A stretch of DNA of 64,000 nt from Sulfuricurvum sp. (GCA_028710885.1 JAQTTG010000003.1:356934-420933), one strand, 5' to 3'. Shown: positions 44,689 through 52,570, counted from the stretch's first letter. Numbers and translations are program-made. The notes: generated by a model from the letters alone, not told the origin.

Positions 44689-45057
44689 TTATTTTTTATC
44701 GTCGCAGTGTTTACAACCCATTCCGTCCATTGGCATTTTCATGTCACCTTTCATGTCACCTTTCATGTCACCTTTTGGGCACATTTTAGGAGCATTTTCT
44801 TCGAATGTTTTACGTTGTTCAGGCGTAAGTACTGCCATCATTTTTTCGTGTTGTTGATTATGGAACTCTTTTCCTGCTTCACGAATTTTTTGGATTTGTG
44901 CTTTTTGATCATCGCTAAGACCCAATTTTTCAAAAGGCTTAGGAAGTTTAGAAGTGTCACACTCACATTTTTTCATCATCATCCCGCCATCTTTCATTGG
45001 GCAGGCCATTAGTGCTGTAGCTCCAAGAATGAGTGCTATGCTTAAAATCTTTTTCAT
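44689..45057 (-). CDS. Spy/CpxP-like periplasmic protein, Met- and Cys-rich
   Basis: A signal peptide (MKKILSIALILGATALMACP) precedes a region of about 60 residues matching the LTxxQ pattern twice: LGLSDDQKAQIQKIREAG and AVLTPEQRKTFEENAP. The mature ends are rich in Met, Cys and His (CPMKDGGMMMKKCECD and MPMDGMGCKHCDDKK), suggesting copper or another soft metal. It holds a GDMK triplet repeat. It heads the two-component operon, so it is the likely target and periplasmic partner, as with CpxP/Spy and CnrX-type proteins. Confidence 0.85.
   Translation of the reverse strand: MKKILSIALILGATALMACPMKDGGMMMKKCECDTSKLPKPFEKLGLSDDQKAQIQKIREAGKEFHNQQHEKMMAVLTPEQRKTFEENAPKMCPKGDMKGDMKGDMKMPMDGMGCKHCDDKK
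44737..44772 (-). repeat. three tandem 12-bp repeats in the Spy-like gene
   Basis: TTTCATGTCACC occurs three times in a row without change (44737-44748, 44749-44760, 44761-44772). On the coding strand it encodes GDMK GDMK GDMK. Perfect 12-bp units can change in number by slippage without frameshift, so the number of metal-binding Met units may vary between strains. Confidence 0.95.
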
Positions 45058-45117
45058 GGGTTTCTCCGTGTTGGTATGATGACATGATACGCAATAACAT
45101 CTAATACTTCACCAACA

Positions 45118-45143
45118 GACTATTAACAGTATTAACGACTATT
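45118..45143. promoter_or_regulatory. direct repeats upstream of the Spy-like operon, candidate response-regulator box
   Basis: TATTAAC occurs at 45121-45127 and 45130-45136 (9-bp period). GACTATT occurs at 45118-45124 and 45137-45143. The set is 60-85 nt upstream of the Spy-like ATG and overlaps the perM stop. OmpR-type regulators bind direct repeats with about one helical turn spacing, so the operon's own regulator is the likely ligand. Confidence 0.45.
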
Positions 45144-46188
45144 GATCATCACTTGCAGAAGTTTCAGTGATTTTCATCAGAGTTAAAAATAAAACGGTTA
45201 TTGCAGGGCCGATGATCATCCCCCAAAAACCAAATGTTCCTAACCCAGCGATGATAGCGAAGAATATAATGAGTTCATTTATCTTATCTTGTGGTTTGAT
45301 CAATTTTTGATTAATTATTTTAATAATGATGGGTTTGATGAAAGTATCTGCAATGATTGAGATAACGATAATCGTATAGAGTGTTATAAACAGAGCGTTA
45401 TGGGTATGTCCTAATGAGAGTTCAAAAAGGGCAAATGGCAGCCACATAATAAATCCGCCAATGACAGGGATCAAAGAAGCGAATCCATACATAATACCGA
45501 ATAATAATCCGTTATATCCTAAATATTCGATGGCAATTCCAAACAAGGCACCTTCAAAAACGGCTGTCATTAAAATCGAGTAAAAGACGACACTCATAGA
45601 CGAGCGCATTTCAAACATGATAAGAGTACTTTCTTGTTGCGGAAAATGGGCAGAGCGTTTAAAAAAATCATAAATATCTTTTCCGTTATATTGGGCGACA
45701 AAGTAAAAGATTAATATGAAAATTGTTTTGGTGAGGAATGCCATTGTAAAACTACCAATTTGAGAGGCATATTCAAGTGTATGCTGAGATAAAGAGTTAG
45801 TGTCAAAATGACTTAGTATTGTTTCCATTCTCATTTCTACCCGTGAAAAAGGGGGTGGTAGATGTGCTATCCAGCCTCGTAAATTGGTATCAATGGTTTG
45901 TAAAACCTGTGGATCCATATTTTGGAGCATAAGAGAGAGATGAAATAAAAAGTAGCCTAACGGTGCAAAAAAGAGGATAGAAAGGGCTAGAGTGGAGAGG
46001 ACTGAAGCCCAAAACTGGCTATGGGTGAGGGAAAAGAAACCCATTTGTATATGATGGGTTGAGATTGCTAGCAAAGTCGCTACCGTGATACTGATCCAAA
46101 ATGATTCATAAAGACGGTAAATACCATACGTGGCTATGAGTAGCAAGACAATCGTAAAATGTTCTTTTTTCAGTGTGTAGTTTTGCAT
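45139..46188 (-). CDS. AI-2E/PerM family membrane transporter
   Basis: This 349-residue protein has about seven hydrophobic helices. The family pattern is visible: IFYFVAQYNGKDIYDFFKR, a helix-break region NGLLFGIMYGFASLIPVIGG, and ADTFIKPIIIKIINQKLIKP with FFAIIAGLGTFGFWGMIIGP. Members export AI-2 or other small molecules or ions; the substrate here is unknown. The start immediately follows the ruvB stop with no gap. Confidence 0.88.
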   Translation of the reverse strand: MQNYTLKKEHFTIVLLLIATYGIYRLYESFWISITVATLLAISTHHIQMGFFSLTHSQFWASVLSTLALSILFFAPLGYFLFHLSLMLQNMDPQVLQTIDTNLRGWIAHLPPPFSRVEMRMETILSHFDTNSLSQHTLEYASQIGSFTMAFLTKTIFILIFYFVAQYNGKDIYDFFKRSAHFPQQESTLIMFEMRSSMSVVFYSILMTAVFEGALFGIAIEYLGYNGLLFGIMYGFASLIPVIGGFIMWLPFALFELSLGHTHNALFITLYTIIVISIIADTFIKPIIIKIINQKLIKPQDKINELIIFFAIIAGLGTFGFWGMIIGPAITVLFLTLMKITETSASDDQ

Positions 46189-47196
46189 TTATTCAAACAA
46201 TCCATTTTGCGCAATTCCAAATTTGAGCAATTCATACGTTTTAGGTGTAGCAACACGCCCTCGTGCTGTCCTCTCCAGATAGCCGTTGGCGAGGAGATAG
46301 GGTTCCAATACATCTTCGATCGTCCCTTCGTCTTCGCTGAGGGCAGCGGCTATCGTGCTCAGACCCATAGCACGTCCTTTTGCTTCCATCAGTAATTTTA
46401 AGAGTCGGATATCCATTTCATCAAAGCCATTGGAATTAATTCCGAGTTGATCAAGTGCATAGCGGGAACGTTCATGTAAAATAGTATTTTCATTAGCTAC
46501 ATCGGCAAAATCACGTACTCTTTTGAGTAAACGTAAAGCGATACGAGGCGTTCCGCGAGAGCGTTTAGCAATCTCGTGTGCGGCATGTTTGTCGATACTT
46601 TTTCCAAGTTTTAATGCGGCTTGGGTGATGATACTACACAGCTCATCAGGAGTATAAAACTGCATACGAAAATTCATCCCGAAACGGTCGCGCAGAGGGT
46701 TGGAGAGCATTCCAGCCCGCGTGGTTGCACCGATGAGGGTAAAACGGGGCAGGTCGATTTTGACTGTTTGTGCCGCAGGGCCGCTTCCGATAATAATATC
46801 GAGGCGAAAATCCTCCATTGAGGGGTAGAGTATCTCTTCGACCGCAGGGGAGAGGCGATGAATTTCGTCGATAAAGAGGATATCTCCCTCTTCGAGATTG
46901 GTGAGGATCGCAGCGAGATCACCGCTTTTTTCGATCATCGGGGCGGCGGTGACTTTGATATTGCTTCCCATCTCATTAGCAATGATGAGGGCAAGAGTCG
47001 TTTTTCCAAGACCGGGAGGGCCGTAAAAGAGGACATGATCGAGTGCATCACCTCGTTTATTGCTTGCTTTGATAAAGACTCCCAGATTTTTTTTGATCTG
47101 TTCCTGCCCGATATAATCGTCCCATGCACTTGGACGTAGTGAAGTCTCTGTGACCTCTTCGGCATTAAATTTTTCGATTTCTACTATCCGTTCCAT
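46189..47196 (-). CDS. ruvB: Holliday junction ATP-dependent helicase RuvB
   Basis: RuvB drives branch migration with RuvA at Holliday junctions. Walker A ([19 protein letters not shown]), Walker B ([12 protein letters not shown]), sensor 1 ([22 protein letters not shown]) and the winged-helix end ([20 protein letters not shown]) are all present. It has 335 residues, normal length. It follows a small lipoprotein gene by 6 nt in the panB operon. ruvA is not adjacent. Confidence 0.97.
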   Translation of the reverse strand: MERIVEIEKFNAEEVTETSLRPSAWDDYIGQEQIKKNLGVFIKASNKRGDALDHVLFYGPPGLGKTTLALIIANEMGSNIKVTAAPMIEKSGDLAAILTNLEEGDILFIDEIHRLSPAVEEILYPSMEDFRLDIIIGSGPAAQTVKIDLPRFTLIGATTRAGMLSNPLRDRFGMNFRMQFYTPDELCSIITQAALKLGKSIDKHAAHEIAKRSRGTPRIALRLLKRVRDFADVANENTILHERSRYALDQLGINSNGFDEMDIRLLKLLMEAKGRAMGLSTIAAALSEDEGTIEDVLEPYLLANGYLERTARGRVATPKTYELLKFGIAQNGLFE

Positions 47197-47202
47197 AGCT
47201 AG

Positions 47203-47406
47203 TTAATTAAAATTTCTGTTTTGATTAGGATTGAAAGGTTCATTATGAGTGCTGTAGCACTCTTGACGTTCAGAAGCATTAGGATTTTTGTAACAATCTG
47301 CTTTTATAATATTACGCTCGTTGTATTCACATGCATTTTTACCACAGCAGCCTGAAAAAGCGATCAACGGCATGAGAAAGATGAGACTAGTAAATATAGT
47401 TTTCAT
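47203..47406 (-). CDS. small Cys-rich lipoprotein between panB and ruvB
   Basis: The protein has 67 residues with a lipoprotein signal MKTIFTSLIFLMPLIAFSGC (lipobox FSGC, Cys19 or Cys20). The mature part, about 48 residues, contains five further Cys (CGKNACEYNER, KADCYKNP, RQECYSTHN). It ends in an Asn-rich tail. No family is recognised. Its start lies inside the 3' end of panB (20-nt overlap) and its stop is 6 nt from ruvB, so it is part of the operon. Confidence 0.75.
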   Translation of the reverse strand: MKTIFTSLIFLMPLIAFSGCCGKNACEYNERNIIKADCYKNPNASERQECYSTHNEPFNPNQNRNFN

Positions 47407-48175
47407 TTGGAAACTCCCTGTTTTGAACTTCGATTTTATAGGCGTTTGCTGCCTCTTTGACCTTTTTGGCTCCGTTCATGTACTGCTTGACAAATTTTGG
47501 AACAAATGGCTCATACAGACCGAGCATATCGGAGAACACGAGCACTTGCCCATCTACGCCGTTACCTGCACCGATTCCGATGAGCGGGATAGAAACGCTT
47601 TGTGCAACACGTGTGGCGACATCGGCTTTTACCCCTTCGATAACGATGATAAAAGCCCCCGCTTTTTCGATTGCCTGTGCATCGGCGATGAGAGAGAGGG
47701 CTTCTTCTTCGGTTTTACCTTTTACTTTATACCCACCTTCTGCGCGCACAGCTTGAGGCAATAGTCCGATATGACCACATACAGCAATGCCATTAGACGT
47801 GAGATGGTGTATCAAGGATGCTTTATCTGCTCCCCCCTCTATTTTGATCGCATCGGCTGAAGTTTCACGGTAAACACGGATAGCATTGTCGAGGGCTATT
47901 TTTTCATCGGTATAACTTCCAAAAGGCATATCGGTAATAATAAATGTATCTTGTGCACCATTGCACACGGCATTGGTGTGATAAATCATTTGATCCATCG
48001 TAATGCTCAATGTATCAAGATTGCCGCCGAAACTCATATTTAGACTGTCTCCGACGAGGAGGATATCAGCACTTTGTGATAATAGACGTGCAAAAAGGGC
48101 ATCATACGCAGTGATCATGACTAGTGGAGTCTCATTTTTACGTCGTTTGATGGTACCAATCGTGAGTTTTTTCAT
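47387..48175 (-). CDS. panB: 3-methyl-2-oxobutanoate hydroxymethyltransferase
   Basis: PanB transfers a hydroxymethyl group from 5,10-methylene-THF to alpha-ketoisovalerate in pantothenate synthesis. Hallmarks are MITAYDALFARLLSQSADIL, VGDSLNMSFGG, DMPFGSYTDEKIALDNAIRV, IKIEGGADKAS, GHIGLLPQAVRAEGGYKVKG and GIGAGNGVDGQVLVFSDMLG. It has 262 residues, normal length. It leads the minus-strand operon panB-lipoprotein-ruvB-perM. Divergent from the HPt-like gene at 48296. Confidence 0.97.
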   Translation of the reverse strand: MKKLTIGTIKRRKNETPLVMITAYDALFARLLSQSADILLVGDSLNMSFGGNLDTLSITMDQMIYHTNAVCNGAQDTFIITDMPFGSYTDEKIALDNAIRVYRETSADAIKIEGGADKASLIHHLTSNGIAVCGHIGLLPQAVRAEGGYKVKGKTEEEALSLIADAQAIEKAGAFIIVIEGVKADVATRVAQSVSIPLIGIGAGNGVDGQVLVFSDMLGLYEPFVPKFVKQYMNGAKKVKEAANAYKIEVQNREFPNENYIY

Positions 48176-48266
48176 CGTGTGGGAATCTCCGTAATTTTGT
48201 ATTCGTATCTTACCCTAAATTTGTATTTGCGTCTCTTTTGTAGTCATTTTGTCAGATTAAACGCGG

Positions 48267-48272
48267 TATAAT
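48267..48272 (+). promoter_or_regulatory. -10 box (TATAAT) before the HPt-like gene and trpA
   Basis: A consensus TATAAT lies 24 nt upstream of the ATG at 48296, which follows an ACAGGAG ribosome site. No clear -35 is visible. It would drive the HPt-like gene and coupled trpA. Confidence 0.5.
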
Positions 48273-48295
48273 CTTCTCACACAGGAGAATTCATC

Positions 48296-48700
48296 ATGGG
48301 TATAAGAAGCAGCTTAGAGGCTAATTTCGACTTTGAAATAATTGACGAATTTTTAGACCATTATGCAATGATGCTTGAAATTATGGAACCTCTCATGGTT
48401 GATTTGGGAAATACAGAGCGCTATAAGCGGAGTGTTGAAGAACTTTTTCGTATTTTTCATAATATTAAATCAGCTACCGGATATTTACAAGTGGAACCGA
48501 TGGTGCGTTTAGCAACATTTGTTGAAGATGCGTTAGAACAATTAAGAACGCGTGATAAAGCAGCAAATGATGAGACCATAACATGGCTTATCAGTGTCTC
48601 TGATATGTTTGTGCAGTGGCAAGAAGATTTTAAAATGGATAACGAACTCACTAAAATCCATTTTTCCCTGTTAATTTTACCCGATATGGAGAAAGCGTGA
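48296..48700 (+). CDS. orphan HPt-like phosphotransfer protein
   Basis: This 134-residue helical protein carries the HPt-like segment LFRIFHNIKSATGYLQVEPM. The His and Lys of the HxxKG core are kept (HNIKS), with Ser in place of Gly. It has no kinase or receiver domain of its own. It overlaps trpA by 4 nt (GTGA). It could be a phosphorelay intermediate or a CheA P1-like domain; the pairing with trpA has no evident functional reason. Confidence 0.75.
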   Translation: MGIRSSLEANFDFEIIDEFLDHYAMMLEIMEPLMVDLGNTERYKRSVEELFRIFHNIKSATGYLQVEPMVRLATFVEDALEQLRTRDKAANDETITWLISVSDMFVQWQEDFKMDNELTKIHFSLLILPDMEKA

Positions 48701-49437
48701 AGCAACTCGTAGCCTACATTACAGCAGGATACCCTGATAAAAATTTTACGATCGATTTAGCATTGGCACTGGGTGAAAACGGAGTCGATACTTTAGAGCT
48801 AGGAGTTCCGTTTTCTGATCCCGTCGCCGATGGTCCCGTGATCGAAGCGGCAAATCATGCGGCACTTGCCAATGGATTTAAATTTGCCGATTTGATCGAT
48901 ATTTCGTCTGCTGTTGCCCCTAAAATCGATACATTATGGATGGGGTATTTCAACCCGTTTTACCAATACGGTATGGAGGCGTTGCTCGATAAAGCTGCGA
49001 GCATCGGTGTCAACGGGTTGATTATCCCAGATGTCCCTTTTGAAGAGGCGAAAAATTACCACACTCTTTTTGAAAATAGAGGATTGGCGAATATCACCTT
49101 TGTCGCTCCGACCGATGGGGAAGAACGTATTAAATTGATTACCGCCGAAGCGCGTAAGTTTATCTATCTCGTCGCCTATGCGGGGATCACGGGAAGCGGT
49201 AAAAGCGAAGATTTAGCCCCTATCATCGAGATGATCAAACGCCATACGCAGACTCCTGTGTATGTCGGCTTCGGAGTGAATGAAAAAACGGCGCGTGAAA
49301 AAGTACAGGGGGCGGATGGTGTCATCGTCGGCTCGGCAATCGTTCAAGTACTTTTGGACGATACCCTGAGCAACACCCAAAAGATTACTAAATGTTGCGA
49401 GATCACCCGAAATATCAAATCGCTCATTAATAGCTAA
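48697..49437 (+). CDS. trpA: tryptophan synthase alpha chain
   Basis: TrpA cleaves indole-3-glycerol phosphate to indole and glyceraldehyde 3-phosphate. The catalytic Glu34 and Asp45 lie in LELGVPFSDPVADGPVIEAA. Other hallmarks are AYITAGYPD, IPDVPFEEA, FVAPTDGEERI and YAGITGSGK, with phosphate-binding YVGFGVNEK and VIVGSAIV. It has 246 residues. The start is GTG 48697 in a GTGA overlap. trpB is not adjacent. The tmRNA gene begins 37 nt after its stop. Confidence 0.97.
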   Translation: MKQLVAYITAGYPDKNFTIDLALALGENGVDTLELGVPFSDPVADGPVIEAANHAALANGFKFADLIDISSAVAPKIDTLWMGYFNPFYQYGMEALLDKAASIGVNGLIIPDVPFEEAKNYHTLFENRGLANITFVAPTDGEERIKLITAEARKFIYLVAYAGITGSGKSEDLAPIIEMIKRHTQTPVYVGFGVNEKTAREKVQGADGVIVGSAIVQVLLDDTLSNTQKITKCCEITRNIKSLINS

Positions 49438-49442
49438 CGTGG

Positions 49443-49448
49443 TATAAT
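49443..49448 (+). promoter_or_regulatory. -10 box (TATAAT) of the tmRNA gene
   Basis: TATAAT lies 5 nt after the trpA stop and 27 nt before the mature tmRNA 5' end. The -35 would fall inside trpA and is not consensus. Confidence 0.6.
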
Positions 49449-49474
49449 TCCACCCTAACTTCGGTTATCTACGT

Positions 49475-49846
49475 GGGGGCGACATGGCTTCGACTGGATC
49501 AAGAAGGTTTAGGTTGCATCGCCGGACTGAGCAGCTCCGTTATACGGCTCACACTTGCTTAAACGCAAACAACACTAATTACCGTCCTGCTTACGCTGTA
49601 GCGTAAGTTTAATTAAACTTTAGGACTGCGCTACCTTCCTATGCTATAACCGGAAGGGCTTGGCGTATAACCCCTGTGATAGCTATATTCTCAGGATGCC
49701 TCGGATGGGAATGAATTTAGAGGATAGTGAGCTGTAGCCTTGCACGTTGTGTGAAGGCTCACGAAACCTAAACAACGTTACTAAGCATGTAGACGCCTTT
49801 ACTCTCTTGGTTTAGGACTCCGGTTCAATCCCGGACGCCTCCACCA
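49475..49846 (+). ncRNA. ssrA: transfer-messenger RNA
   Basis: tmRNA rescues stalled ribosomes and tags the nascent chain for proteolysis. The mature RNA runs from GGGGGCGACATGG (49475) to the CCA at 49844-49846. The 5' GGGGGCG pairs with CGCCTCC at the 3' end, and a T-arm with GGTTCAATCCC is present. The tag frame starts at GCA 49565 and ends at TAA 49604-49606, coding ANNTNYRPAYAVA. The length of 372 nt is normal for a one-piece tmRNA. The 3' end is a frequent integration site for mobile elements, and a small island follows. Confidence 0.97.
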
Positions 49847-50064
49847 AACTTTTCTCCTGTTATAAATCTCATTTAAAAGTCCACTAAACAATCAAGTGAA
49901 AATTGAATACCTGATACCTATTTTTTGATTATTATTCGGTTTATTTAAATAAACATGATAGAATTAATATATAAATATTTAGGGCTGGACGCATAGTTCG
50001 CGGAGCAAGATTACTAGATATTAGCCAACCAATTGAAACTAAAGTAGAAAGTGAGGGTAATATC
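49847..50064 (+). other. non-coding spacer after tmRNA including left inverted repeat
   Basis: This 218-nt region holds the left copy of the 31-bp inverted repeat (49894-49924), AT-rich sequence, and a GC-richer segment at about 49981-50030 that contains GGCT and AGCC half-stems. I recognise no RNA family in it. Promoter elements for the small ORF are not clear. Confidence 0.5.
49894..49924 (+). repeat. 31-bp inverted repeat, left copy, bounding the RelA/SpoT-like unit
   Basis: The core AAGTGAAAATTGAATACCTG begins at 49894 and the similarity runs to 49924. It is the inverse complement of 51290-51320 with 29 of 31 positions identical. The spaced copies enclose 1.4 kb with two ORFs. Flanking bases show no target-site duplication. 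Confidence 0.85.
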
Positions 50065-50217
50065 ATGGAAAAAGCAGCAATAGAATATCATGGTTTCTGT
50101 TTGTCAGAGACCACCCTAATTATGGTAAGTTGGATAGCATTTGCGATTGGAATGTATTTCGTACATGCCCCGTTATGGGGGTTTGTTTTTCTTGCTATAT
50201 CTAGGGTCTTGCCCTAA
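50065..50217 (+). CDS. 50-residue small membrane protein, unknown
   Basis: The ORF begins MEKAAIEYHGFCLSETTLIM and continues into one or two hydrophobic segments (about residues 18-46, MVSWIAFAIGMYFVHAPLWG then FVFLAIS), ending RVLP. GAGGG precedes the ATG by about 7 nt. It lies 70 nt upstream of the RelA/SpoT-type gene within the inverted-repeat-bounded unit. It could be an accessory or antitoxin-like peptide of that gene, but nothing in the sequence proves this. Confidence 0.55.
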   Translation: MEKAAIEYHGFCLSETTLIMVSWIAFAIGMYFVHAPLWGFVFLAISRVLP

Positions 50218-50287
50218 GTTTTTAAATTATTAAATATTTAAGTTGTCAAAATTAGTATCTATCACACGTATTTTAAGGGAATAATAA

Positions 50288-51283
50288 GTGGATAAAAAAG
50301 AAATTAAAGCCAAATATGATGAGTTATACCCCTTATATATGAGATTAGGTGATAATGTTAAAAATGCGTTGAGACAGTTTCTTAATGATTTAAATATTGA
50401 TTACCTTGATGTTGAATTTAGAGTTAAAGCTTTTGAGTCTTTTTATGAAAAAATTGAAAGAAAAAAATATCAAGATCCATTTGAGGACGTTCAGGATATT
50501 TGTGGATTACGTATAATAAATTATTACCCTGCTGATTTGGAAAAAATTACGGCTTTAATTAAAAAAGAGTTTAATGTTTCAGAATCAGTAGATAAACAAG
50601 ATGAACTTGAAGATGATCGGTTTGGTTATCGTTCTTATCATTTTATAGCAACAATAAAAAATGAGTGGTTAACTGCACCAAATTATAGAGGATTATCTAA
50701 ACTGACTTTTGAAGTACAGGCAAGAACAATATTAATGCATGGGTGGGCTGCAATTAATCATAAGTTATTATATAAACATGAAGAAGATATCCCAAAGCAA
50801 TTTAAACGCGATTTATTTAGATTAAGTGCTTTAATTGAATTAGCTGATGAACAATTTGAAAGACTCAGGAATGAACGAGAATTGTATGGAAAAGAATTAA
50901 TTAACAAAACACAAGATGGTATTATTATAGATCCAACCAAAACTTTAAATGTGGACAGTGTAAAAGTTATACTAAACAATTATTTTCCTGAAAGGAAAGG
51001 CTACGATAAACTATCTGAGATTGTCCAAAAAATTCGAGACTGTCATCTGGATTTAAATACATTTCATGAAAAACTTTTATTGGCTTTACCATATCTTGAA
51101 AAAATAGAAAAAGAAGAAATGAATTTATTTAATTTTGAAGAGGATACTGAAAATTGGTCTCTTATGGCAGTTGTTATTACTATATTAGACATTACAGTTC
51201 CAGGGTATTTAGAAGATAATGGTCATATGGATGAAATAGATGAAATATCATTCAGATATAGAAGAAAAATTTTGGGTAACTAA
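50288..51283 (+). CDS. RelA/SpoT-type nucleotide synthetase domain protein
   Basis: Residues about 20-200 match the (p)ppGpp synthetase fold: FRVKAFESFYEKIERKKY, the QDICGLRIINYY core, DDRFGYRSYHFIATIKN, and LTFEVQARTILMHGWAAINH with KLLYK. There is no hydrolase, TGS or ACT domain, so it is a single-domain type, with a C-terminal extension of about 130 residues that I cannot assign. Such stand-alone enzymes act as alarmone synthetases or as toxic variants in toxin-antitoxin and phage-defence modules. It starts with GTG behind AAGGGA. It is AT-rich and bounded by inverted repeats behind tmRNA, which argues for acquisition. Confidence 0.85.
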   Translation: MDKKEIKAKYDELYPLYMRLGDNVKNALRQFLNDLNIDYLDVEFRVKAFESFYEKIERKKYQDPFEDVQDICGLRIINYYPADLEKITALIKKEFNVSESVDKQDELEDDRFGYRSYHFIATIKNEWLTAPNYRGLSKLTFEVQARTILMHGWAAINHKLLYKHEEDIPKQFKRDLFRLSALIELADEQFERLRNERELYGKELINKTQDGIIIDPTKTLNVDSVKVILNNYFPERKGYDKLSEIVQKIRDCHLDLNTFHEKLLLALPYLEKIEKEEMNLFNFEEDTENWSLMAVVITILDITVPGYLEDNGHMDEIDEISFRYRRKILGN

Positions 51284-51289
51284 AAATGT

Positions 51290-51320
51290 AAAATAGGGAT
51301 CAGGTATTCAATCTTCACTT
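51290..51320 (-). repeat. 31-bp inverted repeat, right copy, bounding the RelA/SpoT-like unit
   Basis: This is the inverse complement of 49894-49924 with two mismatches. It lies 6 nt after the synthetase stop. Because it is AT-rich and directly behind the gene it could also act in transcription termination. Confidence 0.85.
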
Positions 51321-51377
51321 TTCTTTCAAGAAAGCAAAAAAACCATCAAAATATCAATACAAAAATTCTATAGTGTC

Positions 51378-51436
51378 TTGACATATAGTATCATATGTGA
51401 TACATTGTTTAAAATATTAAGTATCATTAGTGATAC
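51378..51436 (+). promoter_or_regulatory. promoter with two palindromic operators before the HTH/Fic pair
   Basis: TTGACA (51378-51383) and TACATT (51401-51406) are spaced 17 bp apart. The palindrome GTATCATATGTGATAC (51388-51403) sits between them. A second copy, GTATCATTAGTGATAC (51421-51436), lies downstream before the ATG at 51452. The arms are identical and the centres are 33 bp apart, about three helical turns. This is a textbook autorepression layout for the HTH protein encoded next. Confidence 0.85.
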
Positions 51437-51451
51437 CACAAAGAAGCCATC

Positions 51452-51826
51452 ATGTTTAAATCATTAATCCTAACCGAACTGAAAAAACAAAAAGAGGCAT
51501 TATCCATCCCCTATGATGCCATAGCTTCGCGCTCAGGATTGGGGATAGCTACGGTCAAACGTGCATTTACAGGGCACGATATATCGCTCGATACTCTCGA
51601 TAAAATCGCGGTCGCTTTGGGATGTGAGATTGCAATCAAACCGAAGCAATCGGCAAAAGTACTCTATCAAGCACAAATAGATAAAAAAGCACATGAGATT
51701 GTGAACCGTGTGATTCATACTTCCGCACTCGAAAACCAATCACCGCGAAGCGAAGCTCAGCAAAAAATGCTTTTGCAAGCCAAATCGATGATCGCTAAAA
51801 TGCCGAAATCGCAAGTATGGGCATGA
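51452..51826 (+). CDS. XRE-type HTH protein, probable repressor of the Fic pair
   Basis: The protein has 124 residues. The HTH region (about 15-60) reads PYDAIASRSGLGIATVKRAF followed by SLDTLDKIAVALGCEI, typical of the XRE/cro fold. The C-terminal half is helical and may mediate dimerisation or bind the partner. It is the first gene of a two-gene operon with a Fic protein, overlapping it by 4 nt. Two palindromic operators precede it. It could serve as antitoxin, as in HTH-toxin pairs. It occupies the place of mobile mystery protein A, although I cannot confirm that family. Confidence 0.85.
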   Translation: MFKSLILTELKKQKEALSIPYDAIASRSGLGIATVKRAFTGHDISLDTLDKIAVALGCEIAIKPKQSAKVLYQAQIDKKAHEIVNRVIHTSALENQSPRSEAQQKMLLQAKSMIAKMPKSQVWA

Positions 51827-52401
51827 TTACGTTTGATAAAGAGGGGGAAACTCCCCTCGATGATATATCAGGATTAAAACTCAAAAAGATCACAACCCGC
51901 GCCGAACTCGACGATGCCGAAGCGCAAAATATTCTTAAAGCGTATATCAAATACACACTCAATCCGACAGCACTAAAAAAAGTAACTTTTGATCTGAGCT
52001 TCTTTCGTAAACTCCATAAAGAGATGTTTAGTGATATTTGGAGTTGGGCGGGAGAATTCCGTACCACTCAAACCTCTATAGGCGTTGAGGCGAATATGAT
52101 TCACCAACGTTTGTATCAGCTCCAAGATGATCTCAAATATTGGGAAAGCGAATGGGATTACCGTGATACGGCGGTACGTCTCCATCATACGCTAGTTAAG
52201 ATTCATCCGTTCCCAAACGGAAACGGTCGGTGGGCGCGACTGGCTACTGATCTATGGCTTTTAAAAATGGGGCATCAAGCTCTTTCATGGGGTGGAGATA
52301 TTACCGCTGTAAACGAGGCGCGATTTGCTTATATTGCATCACTAAAAGAAGCCGATCAAGGCAACTATGAACCGCTCAAAAAGTTTATGTTTACTCTCTA
52401 G
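51823..52401 (+). CDS. Fic domain protein, mobile mystery protein B type
   Basis: This 192-residue protein is a Fic-fold enzyme that would transfer AMP or another nucleotide to a target protein. The Fic loop reads HPFPNGNGRWARLATDLWLL (His at about residue 128). The consensus D/E before GNGR is Asn, as in the mobile mystery protein B group. The N-terminus (GETPLDDISGLKLKKITTRA) and FFRKLHKEMFSDIWSWAGEF also fit that group. I prefer ATG 51823, which gives an ATGA overlap; ATG 51817 is an in-frame alternative. With the HTH gene it resembles a toxin-antitoxin-like module carried by mobile elements. Confidence 0.88.
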   Translation: MITFDKEGETPLDDISGLKLKKITTRAELDDAEAQNILKAYIKYTLNPTALKKVTFDLSFFRKLHKEMFSDIWSWAGEFRTTQTSIGVEANMIHQRLYQLQDDLKYWESEWDYRDTAVRLHHTLVKIHPFPNGNGRWARLATDLWLLKMGHQALSWGGDITAVNEARFAYIASLKEADQGNYEPLKKFMFTL

Positions 52402-52564
52402 ATGATGATTATAATATAGTTTATTTTTTATAAAGTCTCTAAAATATCGTTATTTAGCCTTTCTTTGATAGCGGATCCCCCACCAACTTAATACTCCCTC
52501 TTTCATCATCATTTTTTCTCATCAAATAAATCTCTCTATTTTACGCGTGTTGTGAAATGTTTTG

Positions 52565-52570
52565 TATAAT
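52565..52570 (+). promoter_or_regulatory. -10 box (TATAAT) before the YajG-like lipoprotein gene
   Basis: TATAAT lies 24 nt before the ATG at 52595, with AAGAGGAG as the ribosome site between them. No good -35 is visible. Confidence 0.5.
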
